DNA of 64,000 bases from Microbacterium sp. AZCO (GTDB taxonomy: Bacteria; Actinomycetota; Actinomycetes; Actinomycetales; Microbacteriaceae): contig NZ_CP154857.1 of assembly GCF_039614715.1 (NCBI RefSeq), positions 2,666,001-2,730,000 on the forward strand, in the 5' to 3' direction. The translations under genes and the position numbers were made by a program. Every line of letters starts with the position of its first letter. The stretch's first letter is position 1. Under the pieces are notes generated by a model, which had not been told where the DNA came from, made no database searches, and saw only the letters and a list, made by a program, of their open reading frames with translations. Below, in pieces: positions 50,770-58,695 of the stretch.

Positions 50770-52098
50770 TCAGCCGATGATCGTCACCGAGTAGCCGCCG
50801 GCGTCCTTCCGCTCGGGGTCGGTGTGCGAGAACCGCAGCAGGTGCGCGAACGGACCGACCTCGGCGAGCGCTCCCGCAAGGTCGCGGGCCGTGAGCTCCT
50901 TCACGCCCCACAGCCGCACGATGCCCTCGACGAGCGCATCGCCGGCCTCGCCCTTGAGCACGACGCCGAGCTTGTCGTACCGGTCGGGCCCCATGCGCTC
51001 GATGAGTCGGCGGGTGCCGAGCGGACGCGAGAAGGGATGCGTGGTCCGCCGCAGTTCGCGGCCAGGAAGCGACTCGGGCGTGATGAGGCCGAGCTCGACC
51101 GCCATCGCCCAGACGCGCGCGCTGTCGGCCACGAGCCAGCCTCGACCCGTCTGGAACATGGTCAGCAGATGCGTGCCGGCCGCGCCCATCGGAACGCCGC
51201 GCAGCAGCGCCTTCGGGGCCCGGAGCTTCTCGACCGGGCCGAACTCGGTGCGGGTCGCGCCGAGCGCGCCGCGCAGGAGGGCCCAGACGGCCCCTCCCCC
51301 GTGCACGAGCTCGAGCGTGCCGGTGCGCGTGACCATCGCGCCGAGGGTGAAGAGGATGCTCTTCGCCTCGGCGGGACCGGCGAGGATCTGCAGGTTCCGC
51401 TGCCCGACATGCCGGTCGTGGTTGGCGTCGAGCGTGCCGCTCCAGGCATCCAGCGGGCATGAGACGCTCGCCATGAGGCACTCGTGCCCCGTGAGGTCGG
51501 GCGGGATGTGCCAGGGCTCGTCGAGCTCGACGAGCTGCATCGCGCCCGGCTTCGTGCGGTCGTCGAGGTTGACCATCGCGCCGCCGATCGGCTGCGGCTG
51601 GTAGGCGGGGTTGCTCGGATCGCCGCCGAAGAACCCGGGGTTCACATACCAGGCGCGCACGTGCACTCCGATAGCGGGCAGGAGCCCGAGGTTCCACACG
51701 CGCACGAAGACGCGGTAGCTGCGTCCCGCCGTGGGGTTGACGACGAGCTGACTCGCGTCGAACGGACCCGAGAACGACGCATCGATGAGCAGCAGGTCGG
51801 GCGACTCCCAGCACGGGATCGAGGGCCAGGTCGGCCGCGCGCCGCGGTCGCCGGGGCTGTAGGCGCGGATCAGGAGATAGGGGTAGACGTCCTCACGGTG
51901 CGGGCGACGCTCCTTGCCGATCTCGCGGATGAGCACCTCCGCGGCGTGGCGGTTGTCGTCGTTCGGCTTCCAGTTCGGGTCGAGGTCGCCCTTCGGTGGA
52001 TCCTCGTGTCCGAACGAACCGGGAGGATCCTCGCCGCGCTGCGCGGCATCCTCCTTCTCCGAGAGCACGGGATGCCGGTCGTCGTCGTCGCGAGGCAT
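50770..52098 (-). CDS. Protein of unknown function paired with the PLC-like membrane protein
   Basis: 442 residues, no family recognised. A charged, disordered N-terminus (about 60 residues, many Asp/Glu/Lys) is followed by a beta-rich region with RSYRVFVRVWNLGLLPAIGVHVRAWYVNPGFFGG, reminiscent of a CARDB-type immunoglobulin-like fold. A middle beta segment (SILFTLGAMVTRTGTLELVHGGG) and a helical C-terminal third (RLIERMGPDRYDKLGVVLKGEAG) follow. No signal peptide or membrane helix. ATG 52098 stands 3 nt after the stop of the phospholipase-C-like gene, so the two are translated together and probably act as one system. Confidence 0.6.
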   Translation of the reverse strand: MPRDDDDRHPVLSEKEDAAQRGEDPPGSFGHEDPPKGDLDPNWKPNDDNRHAAEVLIREIGKERRPHREDVYPYLLIRAYSPGDRGARPTWPSIPCWESPDLLLIDASFSGPFDASQLVVNPTAGRSYRVFVRVWNLGLLPAIGVHVRAWYVNPGFFGGDPSNPAYQPQPIGGAMVNLDDRTKPGAMQLVELDEPWHIPPDLTGHECLMASVSCPLDAWSGTLDANHDRHVGQRNLQILAGPAEAKSILFTLGAMVTRTGTLELVHGGGAVWALLRGALGATRTEFGPVEKLRAPKALLRGVPMGAAGTHLLTMFQTGRGWLVADSARVWAMAVELGLITPESLPGRELRRTTHPFSRPLGTRRLIERMGPDRYDKLGVVLKGEAGDALVEGIVRLWGVKELTARDLAGALAEVGPFAHLLRFSHTDPERKDAGGYSVTIIG

Positions 52099-52101
52099 GG
52101 C

Positions 52102-54528
52102 TCAGCCCCTCCCGTTCAGGCGTTCGCGCCACTTCGGGTCGGTGTTGGGGTCGTGGCTCCCCTGTTTGATGCACGTGTCGGGCCCCTTGCCGGGGACATA
52201 GTGCACGTTGAGGTCCTGCGCCTCGACGTACCAGCGGTTCGGCTGGGCGGGGAAGTCGTGGTCGGCGTGGAAGAGCTGCGGCGACGTGCACGGGAGCGGA
52301 TAGCTGTAGTCCTCCGACCCGACCGCGTTGATGTCGGGCACGGCCGTGCTCTTGCTGCGATCCCAGTCCCACGTGTGCCACGCGTAGCCCCGGTCGGAGT
52401 CGAGGTTGAAGTCGGGTACCGAGTACTCCGCCGCGCCCGCCGCCGCGTCGGCGGCCATGCGCCCGACGAGGTAGACGCCGTAGTCGACGGGTGCGCCGAG
52501 ATGCTGGTCGAGCGGCAGATGCACGTCGAGCGTGCTCTCGGTGTCCGCGGGCGTCGCGGCCTTCTCGAGGTCGGCGCGCGCCCCGTCGTGGCCGGCGAGC
52601 ATCGAGAGCAGGATCGTGGACTGCGCCCCGACGACGTACGGGCCCACGTGCGTTCCCTTGCCCTCCTGCGCGACACCCGCGCCGGCTTGATTGGTGAGGG
52701 GATAGCGCCAGGGCGCGACCCACTCCGACGCCTTGAACTCGTCGCCGGCGGCATCCGCCCGGTAGCGCAGCGGAGCCGTGAGCCCGAGCGCTCCGGTGAG
52801 GTCGGGGCGGCTGATCGCCGACGGCAGGTCGCGCACGATGCCCCGCGGATAGGCGTGGTCGAGTCCCTGCGGGTCGCTCGAGGTGAGACGGCCGGATGGC
52901 TCGGTGATCGGCGGCGGCGCCGTCGGCATGCCCATCGGATTGTCGAGCGCCGACGCGATGTCGTAGGTGCCTTCGCGCCCGAGTGTCGTGAGACCCGGGT
53001 TGATCTCACCGGGCTTCGGCATCGCGAACCCCGACATCACGAGCGCCCGGCGGGCGAGCAGGTAGAGATTCCAGGCCGGCACGATGACGGCCCAGTACAC
53101 GACCTCGCGGGCGGGGAACGTCGTGATGTCGACGATGAGTCCCGGCAGCACGGTGACGAGCCACACGATGACCTGCCCGAGGTACACGACCCACGCGAAG
53201 AGGGCCAGGAGCAGGTCGAGCAGCGTGAACGAGTCGTCGTCGTCGACGTCGGCGCCCCGCGAGGGATCGTCGTCGATGCCCGCTCCCCCGCCGCCCGGCG
53301 GCGTCGGGAAGGAGTGATCCGTGAAGACGCTGGGCGGCGGCGGGAGCCGGAGGCTGATGGCGTCGGAGCTCGTCATCTTGAGGTAGCGGTAGACGATCTC
53401 CCACATCTCGGCCATCGCGGCCTCGTTCGGGCGTCCGTCGGGCTGGCCGGTGACAGGGTCGGTCGCCGAGAACGGCGGGTCCTGCAGGAGGATGTGCGGC
53501 CCGTCGGCCCCGTACACGTCGGCCATCGCCTCGAGCAGCCCCTCCATGAGGTGGTCGGGCAGCGGCCCGGTGTCGAGGTCGAAGAAGGTGTGCCGGCTCG
53601 CCGTCCCGGTCGGCCCGTCGCTGTCGTCGTAGGCGGGGAAGCCCGTCCAGTAGTCGTAGGCCGGCGCGTCGTCCCGTCCGTTGTACGGCGCGTCGTCGCG
53701 GTGCCGGAACGCGAGCCGGAAGTGCAGCGCCGACGTGCCGTACTCGCCGTAGAGCGGTCCGGGATGCCGCGCCCCGTAGTTCTCCGAGTCCATGTGGTTC
53801 TCGACCAGGTGGTGCCGCTGCCAGTGGTCGCGATACGGGCCGCCGGCCTTCGCGTTCGTGAAGGGATGCCCCGTCACATCCGTCGCGCAGTGCGAGAGCC
53901 ATCCGACGGCGAAGGCGATCCGGGCTTCGGCATCCATCCGCTCGTCATCCGTGGATGCCGCGGCCAGCGCGTCCTGGGCCTGCCGGAACAGCACGTACGG
54001 GAACTGGTACGTGCGCCGGTAGTGGAACATGTCGGACCAGTAGAAGGCGTCGTCGCCGAAGCCCTGCGGCACGCCGGACGTGAGCACGCCGAACCAGTCG
54101 CCCATCTCGGCGAGCAGTCCCTTGAACGCCGACATGATCGCCGACGTGAGCTCGTCGAGCACCTGCGCGAGCTGCGTCGAGAGCCCGCCCGTCAGCTGCG
54201 AGGCGAGCTGCGAGTTGTTCGTCGAGATGGGGTCGATCCAGTTCTCCCACTTGCCCACGAACTCGGAGTCGACGATCTCCCAGACATCGAGCGCCCACTG
54301 CACGACCTGCCGGATCACCTGGCCTGTCGTGTTCTTGAAGTCGGGCAGCAGATAGAAGACGTCGGGGCCGAGCGACCCCAGCGCGAGGTAGTTGCGCCAC
54401 GTATGGCAGTGCTCGCCGATCGTCTGGGCGTCGGCGGCCGACACGGGGAACCCCGGCGGGATGTCCCCGTCGCGCAGCCTGCCGGCGGTGTCGTGCGCCG
54501 CCTCGAGATGGACATACCAACCAGGCAT
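52102..54528 (-). CDS. Zinc-dependent phospholipase C-like domain protein with central membrane helices
   Basis: 808 residues. Residues 1 to about 330 resemble zinc-dependent phospholipase C (PF00882 type): GWYVHLEAAHDTA at the N-terminus, LPDFKNTT, and the metal-site region GWLSHCATDVTGHPF (His213) and HHLVENHMDSE. A Pro-rich link leads to two membrane helices (about 433-500: LLDLLLALFAWVVYLGQVIVW and the next). The C-terminal 300 residues are beta-rich and unfamiliar. No N-terminal signal, so topology is unclear. ATG 54528 has a perfect AAGGAGG site. It is followed after 3 nt by a 442-residue unknown gene. Confidence 0.75.
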   Translation of the reverse strand: MPGWYVHLEAAHDTAGRLRDGDIPPGFPVSAADAQTIGEHCHTWRNYLALGSLGPDVFYLLPDFKNTTGQVIRQVVQWALDVWEIVDSEFVGKWENWIDPISTNNSQLASQLTGGLSTQLAQVLDELTSAIMSAFKGLLAEMGDWFGVLTSGVPQGFGDDAFYWSDMFHYRRTYQFPYVLFRQAQDALAAASTDDERMDAEARIAFAVGWLSHCATDVTGHPFTNAKAGGPYRDHWQRHHLVENHMDSENYGARHPGPLYGEYGTSALHFRLAFRHRDDAPYNGRDDAPAYDYWTGFPAYDDSDGPTGTASRHTFFDLDTGPLPDHLMEGLLEAMADVYGADGPHILLQDPPFSATDPVTGQPDGRPNEAAMAEMWEIVYRYLKMTSSDAISLRLPPPPSVFTDHSFPTPPGGGGAGIDDDPSRGADVDDDDSFTLLDLLLALFAWVVYLGQVIVWLVTVLPGLIVDITTFPAREVVYWAVIVPAWNLYLLARRALVMSGFAMPKPGEINPGLTTLGREGTYDIASALDNPMGMPTAPPPITEPSGRLTSSDPQGLDHAYPRGIVRDLPSAISRPDLTGALGLTAPLRYRADAAGDEFKASEWVAPWRYPLTNQAGAGVAQEGKGTHVGPYVVGAQSTILLSMLAGHDGARADLEKAATPADTESTLDVHLPLDQHLGAPVDYGVYLVGRMAADAAAGAAEYSVPDFNLDSDRGYAWHTWDWDRSKSTAVPDINAVGSEDYSYPLPCTSPQLFHADHDFPAQPNRWYVEAQDLNVHYVPGKGPDTCIKQGSHDPNTDPKWRERLNGRG

Positions 54529-54550
54529 CGCCGCCTCCTTGCCCCCGCAG

Positions 54551-54592
54551 AAAAAGCGCCGGCCCGGCGGCCTGCACCGACCGGACCGGCGC
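54551..54592 (-). terminator. Rho-independent terminator after ltrA
   Basis: On the minus strand, GCGCCGGTCCGG (54592-54581) pairs with CCGGGCCGGCGC (54567-54556; one mismatch) and is followed by TTTTT (54555-54551). It separates the LtrA gene from the phospholipase-like gene. Confidence 0.85.
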
Positions 54593-54660
54593 CAGAGTAT
54601 GCCCGGTGAGAGGCCCGCACAAGACGCCCGACACGCAGGGCACGTCACGCCGCGCGGGGG

Positions 54661-55839
54661 TCAGGGGACGGCATCCACCCGATGCCTCGACCTCGCCTCC
54701 GAGAGCAGCACCATCGCGACGATGATGACGGCCATCGCCGCGACGGCCCAGATGGCGGGGACGACGAGCGCCGCGACCCCGACGACGAGCGAGAGGGCGA
54801 TCGAGGGCACGGCCCATGGCAGGACCCGGCTCCACGGGGTGCCGTAGCGGAGGGAGATGACGGCGTTCGTGCCGTAGAAGAGGACGATCCCGCCCGCGAG
54901 CGAGGCCGCCGCCGACGCGGGGAGCGCCTCGCCCGGGTCGTCGATCGCGAGCGAGACGGCGCCGGAAAGCATCATGATGCCGACGACCAGGGCGAACGGG
55001 AGGAAGGCGACGGTCTCGACGATGCCGCGGGCGTCACCGCGCGCGACGAGCTGCTCGAGCCCCGCGCGCATCGTGTCGATGCCGAACATGAACATCGCCC
55101 ACGCGATGCCCGCGACGATCACGAAGGCGCAGAGTGCGACGACCGCGGAGGAGAGGGTCATCGTCGCCGACAGGGCCACGACGATCGCGAGCACCGACTC
55201 GCCGAGCGCGATGATGACGAGCGTGCCGAAGCGGTCGGCGAGGTGCTCGACGTTGATCGCACCCAGTCGCCGCAGCAGCCCCGGCGACGATACGACGAGC
55301 AGCGTGATCTCGATCGCGATGGCGAGCCCCCAGAGCACGAACCGGTAGGGCGATGGGACGAAGGCCGAGACGAGCCACAGCAGCGCCGTGCCGCCGTTGT
55401 AGAGGAGGACCCGAAGGCGTGAGGTGCGGCCCGTGCTCCAGCTGCGCCGCACCCAGAGGGCGAGCATGACACTGCGCAGCGCCGCGTTGCCGAGGGCGAA
55501 CAGCCAGGCGCGCTCGCCGATCGCCTCGGGCGCGGCGACCGCCATCGCGCCGACGGCCGCCATCGCCGCGAGCATGTAGCCGGCGAGCGCACGCCGCGAC
55601 AGGCCCACCTGGATGTTGATCGTGAAGGTCAGGTTCACCCACGACCACCACACGGAGGCGAAGAGCGCGAGGAAGACGCCGAGTCCCGCGAACGTCGGGT
55701 CGTGGTGCATGCCGGCCGACAGCTGACCGATGAGCGCGACGAACACGAGGTCGAAGAAGAGCTCCATCCAGTCCGCGCGCGACGCATCCCGCTCGTGGAT
55801 ACGCGAAGACGCGGGCCGGCGGTGCATGGCGACCATCAT
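54661..55839 (-). CDS. Low temperature requirement A (LtrA) family membrane protein
   Basis: 392 residues with about ten or more membrane helices. WMELFFDLVFVALIGQLSAGMHHDP is the LtrA signature (ELFFDLVFV), followed by VWWSWVNLTFTIN, LADRFGTLVIIALGESVLAIV (the second signature, RxxLxxLIxLGES-like) and FGIDTMRAGLEQLVARGD. The function is unknown; the family was named from Listeria cold-sensitive mutants. ATGs at 55839, 55836 and 55827 are all possible; no clear ribosome site decides. A single-gene unit ended by a T-tract terminator. Confidence 0.9.
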   Translation of the reverse strand: MMVAMHRRPASSRIHERDASRADWMELFFDLVFVALIGQLSAGMHHDPTFAGLGVFLALFASVWWSWVNLTFTINIQVGLSRRALAGYMLAAMAAVGAMAVAAPEAIGERAWLFALGNAALRSVMLALWVRRSWSTGRTSRLRVLLYNGGTALLWLVSAFVPSPYRFVLWGLAIAIEITLLVVSSPGLLRRLGAINVEHLADRFGTLVIIALGESVLAIVVALSATMTLSSAVVALCAFVIVAGIAWAMFMFGIDTMRAGLEQLVARGDARGIVETVAFLPFALVVGIMMLSGAVSLAIDDPGEALPASAAASLAGGIVLFYGTNAVISLRYGTPWSRVLPWAVPSIALSLVVGVAALVVPAIWAVAAMAVIIVAMVLLSEARSRHRVDAVP

Positions 55840-55950
55840 GCCTCGACCCCGGCGAGCGGGGGATGCCTCCCCTTCGGCGAAGAGGATCGGACTGTCGCGG
55901 AGGCCCGCGCTGCGGCATCCTGAGTACGTCGCCGGCGGAAAGGGGTGGCG

Positions 55951-56292
55951 ATGGCGTTCCACAGCATCAGCACCCTCGAGTCGTGGGTGGCCGAGTTCGA
56001 GCGGCTCGGCTATCCGCTCCATGGCGCCATCCGGGTCATCGTGCAGGACGGGGAGGCGGGCGCCGACACCGGCCTCGTCGCCATGCGGATGTTCGATTCC
56101 CCGACAGAGATCTACATCGAGCCGCCCACCGAGAGCCGGCCGGAGTGGACCGTCATGTTCGAGCCGCGGACCGAGCCCGTCCGGCTCGGAGCATCGGCGG
56201 TGAAGGCCCTGGCGAGCGAGCTGGCCACCCTGTCGGCGCTGTGCGCGTTCCTGCAGCAGAAGTCGGAGGCGATCAGCCGCTACACGCCGTGA
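55951..56292 (+). CDS. Small conserved hypothetical protein
   Basis: 113 residues beginning MAFHSISTLESWVAEFERLG and ending LCAFLQQKSEAISRYTP. The predicted pattern is helix, three strands (AIRVIVQDG, GLVAMRMFDSPTEIYIEPP, WTVMFEPR) and two helices, a small alpha/beta protein. Not recognised. The ATG at 55951 is preferred over a GTG 6 nt upstream because AAAGGGG precedes it with good spacing. It converges on the 285-residue hypothetical gene, stops only 3 nt apart. Confidence 0.6.
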   Translation: MAFHSISTLESWVAEFERLGYPLHGAIRVIVQDGEAGADTGLVAMRMFDSPTEIYIEPPTESRPEWTVMFEPRTEPVRLGASAVKALASELATLSALCAFLQQKSEAISRYTP

Positions 56293-56295
56293 GCG

Positions 56296-57153
56296 TCAGG
56301 ATTCGGGCGGGCGCGGAGGTGCGAACTGCTTGACGCCCTGCTCCACGACGATCCGCACGAGCTGGGTGCCGGGCACGAAGAGATTGACGGTCTCGACGCC
56401 CACGTCGAGGAGGAACTTCGGCTCGAGCACCTTGCCGAGGTACTGCTCGAACGTCGCCCCGTCCGGGCGCGTGCTGCCCGTGAGCCCGTCGAACTCGATG
56501 ACGGCCTCCTTGCCGCCGTGCCGATAGCGGAAGGCGTACACCGGCCGGTAGACGAGGTCGACGAGGTCGACGGTCACGCGCTCCTCCAGGACGCGGTCGG
56601 CGTCGATCTTGCCGATCGCGGCGGCCATCGCCTCGCGGACGAGCATCGACGACTTGGCCTGGGGAGGCACGACGACGGTGCCGGACGTCGCCTCTGCCGC
56701 GAGCACCTCCGCGTCGACGACCGAGCTCGGGAACTTCTCGTACGCGACGAGCGCGGGGTCCTGCGCGCTCGTGAGGCCGTCGAACACGAAATCCTTCGCG
56801 GTCTCGTCACGGCACGACTCCAGACCGGTCAGCACCATGCGCCCGTCGGCGACGGCGATCGTCTCCCCCGCGATCTGGACGCTCTCCACGCTCGTCGCCA
56901 CGGGGACCGTGTACGTGCGGGTGCGCTCGTAGGCCGCGACCCGCGAGACATGCAGGCGCCAGAACGGCTGCAGCCGGCGCTCCCGGTACACGCATTCGTA
57001 GTCCTCGGAGGTGGCGCGGTTGAGCAGTCCACTGAGCTTGGCACCGGTGCCGAAGGCGTCGGCGCGGCGTGACCACGCACGGCCCTCGGCGTGATCGAGG
57101 CTGAAGCGCTCGGCCAGCAGGACGATGCGCTCCTCGGCGATCTCGACCTCCAT
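56296..57153 (-). CDS. Hypothetical protein
   Basis: 285 residues, unknown family. After an N-terminal segment MEVEIAEERIVLLAERFSLD it has YECVYRERRLQPFWRLHVSRVAAYERTRTY (basic and aromatic), a beta-rich middle (VESVQIAGETIAVADGRMVL) and C-terminal VTVDLVDLVYRPVYAFRYRHGGKEAVIEFDGLTG, which looks like a strand pair often found in peptidase or SHOCT-associated membrane-trafficking proteins. No signal or helix. ATG 57153 has GAGGGGGC upstream. Function unknown. Confidence 0.6.
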   Translation of the reverse strand: MEVEIAEERIVLLAERFSLDHAEGRAWSRRADAFGTGAKLSGLLNRATSEDYECVYRERRLQPFWRLHVSRVAAYERTRTYTVPVATSVESVQIAGETIAVADGRMVLTGLESCRDETAKDFVFDGLTSAQDPALVAYEKFPSSVVDAEVLAAEATSGTVVVPPQAKSSMLVREAMAAAIGKIDADRVLEERVTVDLVDLVYRPVYAFRYRHGGKEAVIEFDGLTGSTRPDGATFEQYLGKVLEPKFLLDVGVETVNLFVPGTQLVRIVVEQGVKQFAPPRPPES

Positions 57154-57217
57154 GTCGGCGCCCCCTCTCGATGTCGGGGTCAGCATACGACCGGTGCGGC
57201 AGGCGGGATAGGCCCGG

Positions 57218-58429
57218 TCAGCCGCCCAGTTCGGCCGGGTGCGTCAGTCGCCACCAGCTGGTCGGCGGGCGGATGCTTCCCTCGATCACGACCGGAGCCG
57301 TCGCCGTGTTCGGGCCGGCGGTCCAGGTGATGCTGCCGACGACTTCGCCCTCCTCGTACTCCACCGGGGTCGTCGTCGTCATCGTGACGGTGATGGGCGT
57401 GTCCGACCACGTGAAGATCTCCGCGTCCGCGCCCACGACGAGCCCGGCGGTCGAGCCCCACGCGGTCGTGAAGGACCCGAGCCTCTGCCCGCGCGTCGCG
57501 AGCGGCACCGTGTGGAAGCCCGCGCGGATGCTGTCGAGGAGCCTGAGCACATCCTGGTTGACGGAGTCGTGCGTGGCGCCGCCGAGCATGACGCCCGTCA
57601 CCGCGAGCGGCTGCGCCGCGCCGACGTCGAGCGAGGCGGTGTAGAGCAGGTTGAACGCGCCGTCGCCGAGGTTTCCCATCTTGAGCCCTGTTACGCCGCC
57701 GGTGCCGAGGAGGTCGTTGGTGTTGGACATCCCGCCCGCACCGGGGACGGACAGCGACTGGGTCGCGGCGATCTTCGCGATGACGGGGTTGGCTGCGGCG
57801 ATTTTGCCGATCGCGATCAGGTCGGCCGGCGTGCTCGTGTTGCGCGGGCTGATGCCGGTCGGCTCGACGAGCGTCGTGGCCGTGAGTCCGTTCGCGGCGA
57901 GCCACGTGCGCGCAGCGGAGAGGAACGCGCCCTGCGAGCCGAAGGCCCACGTCGCGACGGCCTCCGCGTAGTTGCACGCCGACGGGATGAGCATCGTCGC
58001 GAGCGCGTCGCGCTCCGACATCGTCGTGCCGATGGGCATCGGCATGATGGTCGCGCCCATGACGTAGTACTTGTCGTACAGGTCGTGCGCGGCCTTGCCG
58101 AACGTGATGGTCGGCCCGGGATCGTCGGCGCTCGCGAGAGGCTTGGCCTCGAGGACGACGAGCGCCGTGATCAGCTTGCTGATGCTCGCGATGGAGCGAG
58201 GGTCCGCCGAGCCGCTCGCCGCCCAGATGCCGCCGGCGTCCGCGCCGAGATAGTCGTCGCCGCCCGAGACGCTGAGCGCCGCCGACCCCTCGGCGGGGAG
58301 CGCGAGCGCGACGGCCGCCGCCGGCTTCGGCGCGGCCGGCGTCTGCGCGGTGGCCGCGGGAGCAGACAGCGGCGCGGTGAGCGCCCATCCCGTGTAGCCG
58401 CCGGCCGCGGCGAGCACGACGACGATCAT
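57218..58429 (-). CDS. D-alanyl-D-alanine carboxypeptidase-like (S11) membrane-anchored protein, degenerate motifs
   Basis: 403 residues from the first ATG. A membrane helix begins at once (MIVVVLAAAGGYTGWALTAPL), then an Ala/Pro-rich link and a serine penicillin-binding fold. SxxK is intact as SISK at Ser82-Lys85. The SxN motif reads Ser150-Ala-Cys152-Asn153, and the KTG motif reads KMG at Lys250. The normal enzyme trims the terminal D-Ala of peptidoglycan stems. Here catalysis may be weak or lost. The frame stays open and protein-like upstream of the ATG but has no standard start; see the next entry. Confidence 0.8.
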   Translation of the reverse strand: MIVVVLAAAGGYTGWALTAPLSAPAATAQTPAAPKPAAAVALALPAEGSAALSVSGGDDYLGADAGGIWAASGSADPRSIASISKLITALVVLEAKPLASADDPGPTITFGKAAHDLYDKYYVMGATIMPMPIGTTMSERDALATMLIPSACNYAEAVATWAFGSQGAFLSAARTWLAANGLTATTLVEPTGISPRNTSTPADLIAIGKIAAANPVIAKIAATQSLSVPGAGGMSNTNDLLGTGGVTGLKMGNLGDGAFNLLYTASLDVGAAQPLAVTGVMLGGATHDSVNQDVLRLLDSIRAGFHTVPLATRGQRLGSFTTAWGSTAGLVVGADAEIFTWSDTPITVTMTTTTPVEYEEGEVVGSITWTAGPNTATAPVVIEGSIRPPTSWWRLTHPAELGG

Positions 58430-58594
58430 GATCGCGACGATCAGCAGGGCTCGCCGTCGCCGCGTGCGACGGAGCGTCAGATCGACGTCGTCGAGGGCGT
58501 CCGGCCCCTGGCGCAGCAGCTCCGCCAGATCGGCGAACTCGTCAGGCAGCTGATCGTGCGTCGTGATCGCGGTCTCCCGTCCGAAGGCTGAATC
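58430..58594 (-). other. Upstream coding-like extension without a standard start
   Basis: In frame with the carboxypeptidase-like gene, reading upstream gives DQLPDEFADLAELLRQGPDA then LTLRRTRRRRALLIVAIM, a cytoplasmic head and a positive-inside anchor that fit the protein well. No ATG, GTG or TTG occurs before the TGA upstream. An ATC codon at 58567-58565, with GGGAGA 5 nt before it (58578-58573), is the best candidate start. Confidence 0.5.
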
Positions 58595-58654
58595 TCATGA
58601 TGCCCGAGCGGCGGGGGTCTTGCGACGCGGCCTGTGGAGTGCGACTCTGCAATC

Positions 58655-58674
58655 AATTCCACAAGCGTGGAATT
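58655..58674. promoter_or_regulatory. Palindromic operator upstream of the Rph-like gene
   Basis: AATTCCAC-AAGC-GTGGAATT: perfect 8-bp arms, AT-rich for this genome, 21 nt before the start codon. Likely a repressor site. Confidence 0.65.
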
Positions 58675-58695
58675 ACCCGGTCCGAAGGACTCGAC

